Under the pieces are notes generated by a model. It ran no database searches and had not been told where the DNA came from. It saw nothing but the letters and a program-made list of their open reading frames with translations. A program made the position numbers and the translations under genes. 64,000 nt of DNA from Euonymus europaeus (taxonomy: Eukaryota > Streptophyta > Magnoliopsida > Celastrales > Celastraceae): positions 26,256,501 through 26,320,500 of the forward strand of contig OY756957.1 in the NCBI GenBank assembly GCA_963580455.1, given 5' to 3'. Shown here piece by piece: positions 53,372 through 63,221 of this stretch. Position 1 is the stretch's first letter; every line of letters starts with the position of its first letter.

Positions 53372-54353
53372 ATGGGCGGAGAGAATGATCCTCGAGTGAT
53401 TTTAGCAACATTGTGCAGAGACCGCGCCACAAATCCACTGATAATTTCAAGCACCAATATTCAGAGCCGTGCCAATAGCTTCTTGGTTAACAGGTCTGCC
53501 TGCCTCCTAACCTCAAAGCAGGTAAAACAATAATTGAAATCGTGTTTTCTATTTTTGTGCATTATTGATTTGGAGGAGTGTGGATTTATGTTGTGTGTTG
53601 AGTTCCGATCCTGTTTGTTGGTGTAATAGCTGCTTTGTGGCTCCTCTGATCTTGGAAATTGGATCTTCTGACATCCAACTGTATTTTGGTTACTTTGTAC
53701 CCAAATGTCGTTGTTATGAAATTTACTATTGGTTTGGTAAATGATAATTTTGGATGGTTTTTGTTCAAATAGGTGAGCATTCAGTAAATTGTATATTTAT
53801 TAATGCAGCTTTTAGCAATTACCGTGATCATATAAGAAAATATAGCGGCATTTTGGTTGATCCCGAAATCAATTTGACACCTGAATATTCAATGTAGTTA
53901 ATTTTTTGAATTAGCAACATTTCATCTAAAGCGCGGTGAATACATTAACGATGACCATGTATTAACGGAATTTTTATGACGTATGATGTTCCTTAAAGTG
54001 CCCAATGAAGAAAATAATGATGCCACTATACTCGGAGGCCTAATTTGGGAGAGGTGTTGAGAGGGGTTCGTCCCTCTGAACCCTTACTTGAAGCGAACAC
54101 TTTAAGATGTTCGGAAGAGTTCACGAATCCCTCCCAACACTCCTCTCTACCCTTATAAATATTAAATAAGAGTTCACTTTTATATGAACCTTTTATAATC
54201 TAATCCCTTTACAACCATAGCCTAAAAGTGCGACCCGGATGAAAATGAATTGTGTACTGACATTCTGGAAGTGGAAGATGAATTCGAGTGGAAGGCAACG
54301 GCTCTTTCTGACGACCATACATCGCAAGGCTTATTATTGGTATCATACAAGTG
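53372..54353 (+). CDS. Possible small gene, unrecognised, interrupted by a foldback element
   Basis: A 150-base open segment from ATG 53372 (MGGENDPRVILATLCRDRAT) ends at a good donor, AAGCAG/GTAAAAC (53521). About 700 bases further, after AAAG at about 54221, an acidic frame reads CDPDENELCTDILEVEDEFE to a TGA at 54351-54353. The middle is not resolved, and the foldback at 54049-54147 lies within it. No family recognised. It could be a real short gene, a relic or an upstream non-coding exon. Confidence 0.2.
54049..54147. repeat. Foldback (inverted repeat) element
   Basis: The left arm GAGAGGTGTTGAGAGGGG plus TTCG (54049-54070) and the right arm (54124-54147, reversed GAGAGGAGTGTTGGGAGGGA plus TTCG) pair over about 22 bases with few mismatches. 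The spacer also contains shorter inverted pieces (GAACAC, GTTCGG). It resembles a small MITE. Confidence 0.7.
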
Positions 54354-54362
54354 ACCGTTAGA
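54352..54362 (-). promoter_or_regulatory. MSA element (M-phase specific activator), perfect match
   Basis: On the minus strand TCTAACGGTCA fits the 11-base MSA consensus YCYAACGGYYA at every position. It lies about 130 bases upstream of the TATA box of the CCS52B gene. MSA motifs bind three-repeat MYB factors and drive G2/M expression, in keeping with the known expression of CCS52B. Confidence 0.7.
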
Positions 54363-54484
54363 ACTTGGAATGCTCAATAACATAAAAGGAAATCAATTTA
54401 TGAAAGATAGAAAAGGAAAGCAAATAAATTAAAATTCCCAAAATCCCTTTATCAGGAAATTTTAAGCCCCCCGCGGCCCCGCTC

Positions 54485-54515
54485 CTATATAGACACCACG
54501 AATTTGACCGTTGCA
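54485..54515 (+). promoter_or_regulatory. TATA box and second MSA-like motif of CCS52B
   Basis: TATA-like CTATATAG at 54485-54492. A second MSA-like motif on the minus strand, TGCAACGGTCA (54505-54515), matches the consensus at 10 of 11 positions. Transcription would start near 54515-54525, leaving a leader of about 155 bases. Confidence 0.6.
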
Positions 54516-54674
54516 AGTCTTCGTCTTCACACCAAGGCCCTCCCTCTCCCTCTCAACTTCATATCCTCTCTTTCCTTGTATAGAGAGAGAGATAGGACAT
54601 TGAAATCACAATACAAAGCAACCCATCTTCATATTCCTCTTTCAGACCCAGTAATTCCAAAAAATTATCAAAAA

Positions 54675-57600
54675 ATGGAGTCACCACAGAGAAGGAAAAG
54701 CGGGCTAAATATCCCAGCTGGGATGAGCGAAACCTCGCTGCAGCTTGAGACATTTTCGGGTTCTTTCAGAGCAATATCGAGCTTATCGTCTCCGGGTTCC
54801 TATCGTGCATTATCAGGCTTGACGTCTCCATCGAAATCTTCCACTTGCAGCGACAGATTCATACCTTGCAGATCCTCTTCAAGGCTGCACACTTTTGGGC
54901 TTGTAGAGAAGGGATCGCCGATTAAAGAAGGGGGAAACGAGGCTTACTCAAGGTTGTTGAAGTCTGAGCTGTTTGGGTCTGACTTTGGGTCTTTTTCTTC
55001 TCCTGCAGGTCCAGGATCGCCCATGAGTCCAAGCAAGAACATGTTGAGATTCAAGACTGATCAGTCGGGGCCGAATTCTCCGTACTCTCCTTCCATCTTG
55101 GGGCATGATAGTGGGGCTTCTAGTGAGGCCTCCACCCCTCAGAAGCCGCCACGAAAAGTCCCGAAGACACCCCATAAGGTATAATTTCGACATTTTGTGT
55201 TTGGTTGCTGAGAAAATAGAGGATACGCAGAATTAACTGGAAACTGCCTTCTCTTCCTTAAAGAACTAGTTTTTTTTAGATTTAGTTTGACTGATGAGAA
55301 AATGAACACTTGAAAGTAGAATTATTTGGCTTACTTCTATATCCTGCGTCTAATTCCGAAAGAAAGGTGAGACTCATGTGCACCAGAATAAGTTCTATGC
55401 TCATCGAGATTTAAGACTATGTAAGTGCATCAAAGCAATGTGAGAAATCTTTGAACTCTCTGATTTCCTAGGTGCAAAAAGATATAACATAGGCAAAATC
55501 CCTTATAAGTACAGGGCGTAGACATTTTAGTAAAGACATGAGAACAAAGGCCGAAGAAATTTCAATTAGCAAGGGTCCTAATGTCAATGTGGCTTATACA
55601 TATTATTGCAGGTGTTGGACGCCCCATCTCTTGAAGATGACTTCTACTTGAACCTGGTAGATTGGTCCTCGCAGAACGTACTTGCAGTTGGGTTGGGCAC
55701 TTGTGTTTATTTATGGAGTGCATCAAACAGCAAAGTAAGATTTATGTTGCCGAATTATATGCATCTTGCAATGTTTCAGACCCAATTTTGTCTCTCTGTT
55801 TTTTTTTACCTGCTATTGAAGAGAGAAAATTGGGTATTCAATCATGTTTGTAACAAAATATATGGTTGTCCTGTTCTCAGGTGACTAAGTTGTGTGATTT
55901 AGGAACTAATGACGGTGTATGTGCGGTTCAATGGACCAGGGAGGGTTCATACATATCAATTGGTACAAGCCTTGGTCAAGTTCAGGTTGGCTAAACTTCT
56001 ACATGGTTTTATTTCAGATAAATTCTGCTTAATCTTTGCATTAGATTCATGGAGAAATATCTATTTTTGGGGGCGAAGTTGAGATTACCAATATGTGCAG
56101 GTATGGGATGTGACTCAGGGGAAGAGAGTTAGAAACATGGGTGGACATCAAACTAGAACCGGAGTCTTGGCATGGAATTCACGCATATTATCATCGGGAA
56201 GCAGGGACCGTAACGTACTTCAACATGATCTTCGTGTTTCAAGTGATTATGTCAGCAAGTTTATTGGTCACAAATCGGAGGTAAAGCTTTCAGGAGAGTT
56301 TTGCAGAGCCTGACTTTGCAAGCCTTGCACATATGGCTCATTGTAGAGTAACTGAATAATTGTATTTTGGTTATTCCGGCTTTACATTAGAATCACATAT
56401 CTGCTCTACTACTGGATATTTTTCTTTTGCCACTGTGTGCTTGGCACCCCAGAATCCGAATTGCGGGTGGGATTGGACTTTGTTTGTACCTCAACAAGGA
56501 TGTTATGCGATCCCAACTCAGGGTGTCTTAATTCAGTTGATGGACAATAACATAAGCACACATTATAACCTTCGACTATTTGTCTGATCCTCAGGTGTGT
56601 GGATTGAAATGGTCCCATGACGACAGGGAACTTGCATCAGGTGGAAATGATAATCAGGTCATCACCAAGTCATTCTAATTTTTCTCCTTCACTTCAAATT
56701 TGATTTACAAAGTCATTCTAACTTTTCTTTGAAGACTTTGATTTAGTCGAACTAATACTATTTGTTGCGAGCAGCTCTTGGTTTGGAACCAGCATTCCCA
56801 GCAACCTACTTTGAGACTGACAGAACATACAGCTGCTGTTAAAGCCATTGCATGGTCGCCCCACCAAAGCAGCCTTCTTGCATCTGGAGGTGGAACGGCT
56901 GACCGATGTATTCGCTTTTGGAACACTACCAATGGTCATCAGTTAAACAGTGTCGATACTGGAAGCCAGGTTTCCCTTCTTTACAGCTGTTGTGGTTACA
57001 CTCAGTTGAAATCATCTTGTAGAACTGCTACTTCAATTTCCGTGCCACATATATCATCAAGATTCTTGATAAATTTACGTTCTGCAGCAGATCCTAGTCT
57101 TGCCCATCTATTTACTTCTGGACTTGTGCAGGTTTGCAATCTAGCATGGAGTAGAAATGTGAATGAGCTAGTTAGCACCCACGGATATTCCCAAAATCAA
57201 ATTATGGTGTGGAAATATCCGTCAATGGCTAAGGTACTTTTTTCATGGTCGTACCAAGTTCAAGAAGAGAAACAATTAGTACTTCATTATCATCAAAGCA
57301 GCATCTCTCTGACAATAATACCTTACTTCTAATATAATTCCCCCATGTATTGCATAGGTTGCAACCCTAACCGGCCATAGTTTGCGAGTACTTTATCTAG
57401 CCTTGTCTCCTGATGGACAGGTACTGTTTTTGTCTCCTCAATGACCCATGACTAGTTATGGTCTTTTACATAATCCAAAATTCCAAGTAATTGTATAATG
57501 ATATTGAATCACCACTGCAGACAATAGTTACCGGAGCCGGAGATGAGACTCTACGGTTTTGGAATGTCTTCCCATCCATGAAACCCTCGGTATGTATGGC

Positions 57601-57727
57601 TCAACCAAATTCAAGGTCAGTCCTAATCTCAGGCATTTCCTAATAAGCTCCTAAAGCTCATTTGTTTCTCCAGGCACCAGTGAAGGATACAAATCTTTGG
57701 TCACTAGGCCGAACCCATATCAGATGA
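54675..57727 (+). CDS. FZR3: CCS52B / FIZZY-RELATED 3, Cdh1-type activator of the APC/C
   Basis: WD40 adaptor that recruits D-box and KEN-box substrates, such as mitotic cyclins, to the anaphase-promoting complex. Ten exons, all in phase 0: 54675-55178, 55612-55734, 55881-55985, 56101-56280, 56595-56657, 56775-56969, 57132-57233, 57358-57420, 57521-57589, 57674-57727, giving 485 aa. The N-terminus [20 protein letters not shown] and the phrase [19 protein letters not shown] mark the B subtype. The C-box is DRFIPCR at 60-66. The Cdh1-specific [20 protein letters not shown] joins exons 1 and 2. Seven WD repeats follow from about residue 180 ([40 protein letters not shown]). The protein ends in the Ile-Arg tail (RTHIR) used for APC/C binding. 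The start follows an AAAAAATGG context; an upstream in-frame ATG at 54504 precedes the likely leader. MSA motifs upstream fit mitotic expression. Confidence 0.96.
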
Positions 57728-58885
57728 GTCATTCCCTTCCATCCAGCAACCTAAATTATTCTGTAAATGGATATCCACATGAAGACTATATACATACAAC
57801 TTGTAAATGATTCATCTCTCCCTACCTCTGCAACTTACTGGTCTGGAAAGTAGTTCCTGTATTCTAATTTATTCCACTGATGGCTACGCTTCAGATACGA
57901 GTGTAATTTTAACATGATTTTGTCTACCTATCCAATTCACTGCTCTTTTCGTCAATTCAAGTTGCTTTGATCAATCTATAGAATAGAAATGGCCAAAATC
58001 AGAACCAGGAAAGAATACGATTTTACGAAAAACCCTCGGTCATGGAAAAATAATTACATCATCAAACGATTTCACAGCGCAGATCACAAATAAGTGTCGG
58101 ACTAGTCAATTTAATAAAACAGTCCTGGGACTGAAGACGGTCAGCCTTTATGAATTCAGGAGAGGATACAAATTCAGAAACCAACTCATTTTCAACTATT
58201 GAGAACACAACATTGATGAAGAAGCTTTTTCCAGAAAGCACTACTATAATTAGATTTTGCATCATCACAGTACTTAGCATGACCAGTGTACTTGAGCCAC
58301 ATAATAAACCACGATTAAAAACAGAAAACAAGAGAACTTGGAAACCATTGCATTCTAGGAGTAGAACTATAAACAGTGAAAATTCCCTTGCAGGTGATAC
58401 TGGAAATAAAGAATCAAAATAATTCCTTCACAAAAATACCAAGCCCTTCAAAACTTTCAATTTCTGCAAACTACTGCCATTTAAGTAGAAATAGTAATCT
58501 ATACATCAATGCATGTCTTGCTAGTTCAGACGCAGAGGAAGCATCCGTACAATCTAACATATGATTCAAGTTTCGTCCAATAAATTTAATGATTCTATCC
58601 GCTACCTCAACAGAAGAAGTTGCTTTAGTTCGCATGATAAAGAGCTGTAACAAAAAATTATGCTCCCAATTTCCCTGTTCAACAAACACAATAAATTGTT
58701 ATAAACAGCATATTTGTACATCAGCAATTTAATTCACTAATGTGTATATAGTTGAATTAAACTAGAAAAATTCTCGTACCTTAAGTTCATCAGTCAGAAG
58801 CCTAGGTTAAAGCAAGCACATAGGACAGGCAATGGCCACATGATAATTCCAAACGCTGCCTTTTTGTGATAACTTGGTCATGGAT
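57728..58885. other. Convergent 3' regions of CCS52B (+) and the GRAS gene (-)
   Basis: The CCS52B 3' untranslated region probably ends before about 58000. The GRAS 3' region begins at 58885 and runs leftwards. It appears to contain a spliced intron at 58675-58779 (minus-strand donor CTTAAG/GTACGAG, acceptor TTGAACAG/GGAAA). Frames in this stretch look like untranslated sequence. Confidence 0.5.
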
Positions 58886-61057
58886 TTAAGATGCAGACCT
58901 CCAACAAGAGAGTGCAAAAACAATCCGACCTTTCCATCCCTGAAGCAACCACTCGCTATCTTCATCAATTACGAAATCTTTATGGTAGAGGGAATTTACC
59001 TTCTCCTTTGCTATCTTGACAATTTCCCGATCTAAAGGAAGCTGGGTAAGTCCAGTTCTTAGATTCCTGATTTGCCACTGCTTGTACGTATCTGGTCTCT
59101 CAATCCTCTCAGCACCTTCACATGCAATGACATTCATTGCCTCCCACCCAAATATTTCTCTCTCTATTAGAGTCCTCTCTGGACTCTCAAGAGGCACATT
59201 AGTCTCCAGCATATCAAACAATGTAGAAAAGTGGAAGAGAGCTTCTCGGAATCGCGAAATAAAAAATGGTGCAGTATATGCACCATTCACAGTCCCTAGT
59301 ATAAAAACATCCGGATTCATCTTCCTGATTAAGTTTAGAACAATATTTCTTGGACTCTCCACAATCACAGTTTCGTCCAGTAGATTTTTAAGCCTGTGAA
59401 TACTGTTAACAACAAGTACTTCATCTTTATCAATCTTCAAATCTTCAATTTGAATGGTGGACCACTTCTGCGCTATTGCATTGAACTTAAATGGAACTTT
59501 AAAAGTTTCTGCATATTTTTCTAGCCGTCTCCCAGTCTCTTCAACCCTTTCTGCTGGTCGAAAACCTGGTTGCGGAAAATCAATCCCAGTAATCCGAAGG
59601 TTAGGAGGTCCACCAGGTCTAGATGAAAGGCGTTCAATGAGACAAGGCCATTGGAAACCATATAGAATGCCAATATCAATAATATGAAGCTTTGTTGCTT
59701 TCTCAGCTACATTCATAATTGTTTTATTTGAGAAAAAATTTGAGAGCTTCTTGAAAGGACATGCAGCAAGAAGTAAATGATATGCTTTCAAAATAACCGC
59801 TGCTGATGTTGGCTTGGTGATTAGGGCTTTGTATATCTTGGTTCCAGAACCAGCCATGCGAGCCTGAAGCCCATCAGCAAAATAGCAGGCCATTCTTTGC
59901 ATACCATCCCCCGTGAGTGATGAATGCTGTCTAATTTGCGTCAACAGGTCAATTGCACTTCTACGATCATCAACTGAAACAGCTTGTGCACACATAGTCA
60001 AGAGAGTTCTCAAATCAACTGCATCTCTTTTGCCTCCTGGCTTCTTCCTACGTCCCTTTCCTCCATTTGACCCTTTTGACTGTCCATTCTGTTGTAGGTT
60101 CATGTTCCTTCTACTCTGTAAAGCTTCACGAAGCGCAGATTCTTGTCCACGATTCAGTAATACTAAATCAAAGATAGCCGAATTTACACTCGGTTCAGTG
60201 AAAACTGCTGATTGTTTGTTACTCCTCCCACCCTCCAAATTCACATCCTCAGGATGACGATTTTTCTTTCCCCTGGTTTCATTAACAGGATACTCATTCT
60301 CCTGCTTATTTCCTACATCAACTGTCACAATCTTAGATTCTAACCTCAGATCTTTCAGAGAAAAGCCATTACTCTCCCAATCAACAAACAAATTATTATT
60401 ATTTGGAAGAAACTTACTAGCTTCTTCAAACCCTTTCTTAAACTGCAAAATAGATTCGGCCTCAGTAAATATTTCAGGAATTCTAAGAGTGCTGATCGGA
60501 GAATCCACAGTAGTAGTGGCGCTGCTCCCTGAGGTGTCAGATGGAGAAGAAGTGGATTGCGAAGGGTCGTTTACATACTTATGCTCATCCAGATCAAAAG
60601 TCAACCCAGGATTCACCACATCGCTATCATTAGTGCCGCTACTGTAATTCACTTGATTTCCTTCTCGACTTTCATGATTTAGATCAACAGAAGGGCTAGT
60701 ATCGTGAATAAGCTCATACAAGGATTTTTCAGTGGCTTGAAGTGCTGTTGAATACTCTTGGTACATGCAGTTCTTCTCTTCTATATTTTCTTCCATAAGC
60801 ATCTGGGTAATGTATTTCAAAACTACATCACTGAAATCGAAATCCTCGTGTGCATCTCCCTCATGGTTCATAATTGAAGCAGGGGGCAAATTGCTAGAAA
60901 CCGTATCAGATTGCAAAGGTGTATTTCCATTAATTTTATTGACAAAAGGGCTGCTGGTTTCAAGATTCTGATTCGACGAAACAGAAAGGTTTCTACGGCC
61001 TAGTTGAAGTTCATTAGCAGAACCATATAATTCCCCCAGGATTTGATCCATGACCAT
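58886..61057 (-). CDS. GRAS transcriptional regulator, LISCL subfamily (SCL14/SCL33-like)
   Basis: A 723-residue protein encoded by one uninterrupted frame. LISCL proteins are nuclear co-activators. SCL14 works with TGA factors to induce xenobiotic and stress detoxification genes, while the lily founder acts in meiotic anthers. The first ~345 residues are long, acidic and low-complexity, as usual for the subfamily, and include DFSDVVLKYITQMLMEENIE and a KGRRKKPGGKRD basic patch just before the GRAS domain. The domain runs from residue 348 to the end. It has LRI (DLRTLLTMCAQAVSV), a VHIID variant LHIID at 457-461 followed by IGILYGFQWP, LRII, PFYRE (RITGIDFPQPGFRPAERVEE) and SAW (WLLQGWKGRIVFALSCWR). 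An MDQ start lies two codons after the first Met; both are plausible. A 5'UTR intron is likely at 61136-61468. Plus-strand frames inside are shadows. Confidence 0.95.
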   Translation of the reverse strand: MVMDQILGELYGSANELQLGRRNLSVSSNQNLETSSPFVNKINGNTPLQSDTVSSNLPPASIMNHEGDAHEDFDFSDVVLKYITQMLMEENIEEKNCMYQEYSTALQATEKSLYELIHDTSPSVDLNHESREGNQVNYSSGTNDSDVVNPGLTFDLDEHKYVNDPSQSTSSPSDTSGSSATTTVDSPISTLRIPEIFTEAESILQFKKGFEEASKFLPNNNNLFVDWESNGFSLKDLRLESKIVTVDVGNKQENEYPVNETRGKKNRHPEDVNLEGGRSNKQSAVFTEPSVNSAIFDLVLLNRGQESALREALQSRRNMNLQQNGQSKGSNGGKGRRKKPGGKRDAVDLRTLLTMCAQAVSVDDRRSAIDLLTQIRQHSSLTGDGMQRMACYFADGLQARMAGSGTKIYKALITKPTSAAVILKAYHLLLAACPFKKLSNFFSNKTIMNVAEKATKLHIIDIGILYGFQWPCLIERLSSRPGGPPNLRITGIDFPQPGFRPAERVEETGRRLEKYAETFKVPFKFNAIAQKWSTIQIEDLKIDKDEVLVVNSIHRLKNLLDETVIVESPRNIVLNLIRKMNPDVFILGTVNGAYTAPFFISRFREALFHFSTLFDMLETNVPLESPERTLIEREIFGWEAMNVIACEGAERIERPDTYKQWQIRNLRTGLTQLPLDREIVKIAKEKVNSLYHKDFVIDEDSEWLLQGWKGRIVFALSCWRSAS

Positions 61058-61135
61058 CTATTGCAAGAAACTACTACCTAATCAACCCTTAGTAACAAGA
61101 ACAATCGCCAAATTCAGCTACCAAGATCAGAATCC

Positions 61136-61468
61136 CTGCAACCAGGTTACACGAAAAAATTTCAGTCCCCAAGAGAAACCCAGATACCCAAGATCGTATT
61201 TGGTGCAAAAATACTGCAAGCCCAGGTGCATTAACCCCAGAAGAACCGAAAATACACAACAAAAACGAGAGAAAGTAAGAACTTTGTGAAGTGAAATACA
61301 ACGGATATCGAATAAAAATAGACGAAAAGCTAATCAGTATATGCTAAAGCTAAGAATGAATCGTAATTCCATTTGAGAAGCACAAGAATCAACATCAAAT
61401 CAAAAGGACCAAAAAGAACACTACCTCAAAAGTCAAACATGGAATCAAGTCAAATATAAAGTGTTTAC
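61136..61468 (-). other. Probable 5'UTR intron of the GRAS gene
   Basis: On the minus strand the donor CTTTTG/GTAAAC (61468) and the acceptor GGTTGCAG/GGATTC (61136) frame a T-rich stretch between the likely leader (about 61470-61600) and the start codon. Intronless GRAS coding regions with a leader intron are common in this subfamily. Inferred from consensus only. Confidence 0.5.
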
Positions 61469-61711
61469 CAAAAGTAAAACTCAGACAAACCAGAGAGTCG
61501 CAGAGAGACGCTTTCCCTCCTCGACTGCAGGAAGAGACTCGAAAGACTGAGTTGAAAAATAAAAAAAGACTGCGCCTTTTAGGGTATGAAAACGAAGGAT
61601 GATCGTGAACATTTGGCAACTGGCACTTCCAGCATGCACCGACGATGAAAAAAATCTGGCTGTGATTGACGCAATCTCAGCCGTTCATGTTTAGTGGTTC
61701 TTGGATGTTAA

Positions 61712-62279
61712 AGAGTGTGTTTGGTTAGTGTTTTGAAAACTGTTTTCTGTTTTGAAAAATCAAATGATTGCTTAAAATTTATTTGGCTAACTGTTTTGAG
61801 TATTTATTTTTAAAAACAGTTTTTATTTTTCAGTTTTTAAAAATTAGAAAACCAACATTTTGTTGTTTTGTACGATTTTCAAGTGGCATAATTTTAATTA
61901 AGATGAATTTATTTTATTTTATTTTTCTCTCTCTTCTCTCACTCCCAATGGATTAACTCCTCTCTCCACCGGCATCGTCGTCCGGCCATCGGAAGGCCTT
62001 GCTCCGATTTTGACCCAAAATCATCTTCATTTTGACCCAATCGACGATTTTGATTTTGATTTTGATAAATTTGAGTTTTATTTGGATGAATTTTAATTTC
62101 ATTTGACTAAATTTTAATTTTAATTTTAATTTCATGTTTTTCAGTTTCCGAAAACAAAGTCAAATATCACCAACCAAATGAATTTCTTAACAGTTTTTTT
62201 TCCTAAAAAGTGTTTCTAAAAACTATACTCAAAATCGTTTTTAAAAACTAAAAAAGAAAATAATATCCAAACACACTCT
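61712..62279. mobile_element. Non-autonomous TIR element (MITE-like)
   Basis: Perfect 13-base terminal inverted repeats AGAGTGTGTTTGG (61712-61724) and CCAAACACACTCT (62267-62279). Further inverted material lies inside: AACTGTTTTCTG and TTTTTAAAAACAG on the left, AAAAACTATACTCAAAATCG and CGTTTTTAAAAAC on the right. TTA trinucleotides occur on both sides one or two bases out, compatible with a PIF/Harbinger target duplication, but the exact edge is ambiguous. The 568-base interior has no transposase. Confidence 0.7.
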
Positions 62280-62378
62280 AATTATATCATTTCATCCTCC
62301 TTGTTTGACAATTTTTTAAGAAAAATATGACAAAATAAAAAATACCAAAATAGGATGTGAAGATTATCTACTATGTGT

Positions 62379-63138
62379 TGTTATAGCCAAAATTGGGTGA
62401 AGCCCGATTTTCTGACACGTGTACCTAGTTAGAGTTTGACTAGTCAAACGGTCCAGTCAGTCTCAATAACATATCCCCGCTTCAGCTCCAGCTCTTGTGG
62501 TTGAGCTGGTGTTCGCCATGGCCTTGGACACAGGAGCTCGCCATTGCAAGTCACCAGCAGTGGAGTTCGCCCCTTCCCAAGGTAGGTCGCCCGACACGTC
62601 TGTCAGGCAGCAGGTATTTTTTATTGCGTTATGTCCTCCATTTAATGTTGTAGTATTACCTTTTACCTAAAAGCCGCCTCTTTAGTTGACCTCTTATAAA
62701 GTGACCGTCACTTCCACTGAGACCTGTCTTTTCAATGTCAGTTTGTCATTTCAACGCTAAAATACCCAAAAGCCCTTACTAAAAATAGTAAGAGGAAGTA
62801 CTATAAGTACAACCCCACCTCCACTGGAGGGGGGGATGCACATTCTCTGGAAAATAGGAACATTCACGAAATCTACGTCTCAGCCAATTAACTCCCAAAC
62901 ACCGTCCCAATTTTTCCGGTCTCCACCCCGGTTACTGTCTGCTCTTCTTCTTGAAGCTGACTTGATCATCGGAGCCCCAACGACCGGGCCCCACACAATC
63001 CGGTCTTTGGGATCTTACGGTTTCTTGTTCAAAGTGTGTGCAGGAGACAGAGCATAGAAGAGTATTTCAGAAGATTGCCAGGGCCCATTAAAAGCGGAGC
63101 TAGTAGAGAGAATTAAATTGTAGATTTCGTGCTCTACA
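62379..63138 (+). mobile_element. Solo LTR, same family as 38867-41583
   Basis: Starts TGTTATAGCCAAAATTGG and ends GTGCTCTACA, and is bounded by the 5-base direct repeat TGTGT (62374-62378 and 63139-63143). No primer-binding site or internal sequence follows, so it is an LTR left by recombination between the two LTRs. A TATA-like region with CTATAAGTACAACCCCACCT lies two-thirds in, and TAAAAGCCGCCTC and GTGACCGTCACTTC are shared with the other copy. Length 760 bases. Confidence 0.88.
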
Positions 63139-63168
63139 TGTGTCAATCAATGGAAGACAATGAGATAG

Positions 63169-63173
<5 letters not shown>

Positions 63174-63219
<46 letters not shown>
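63174..63219. repeat. (TA)n microsatellite
   Basis: About 22 uninterrupted TA units, just outside the solo LTR. Confidence 0.92.

Positions 63220-63221
<2 letters not shown>

Noticed and set aside
59016..60257. Several plus-strand frames of 77-127 codons inside the GRAS gene
   Set aside because: Shadows of the 723-residue GRAS frame on the opposite strand.
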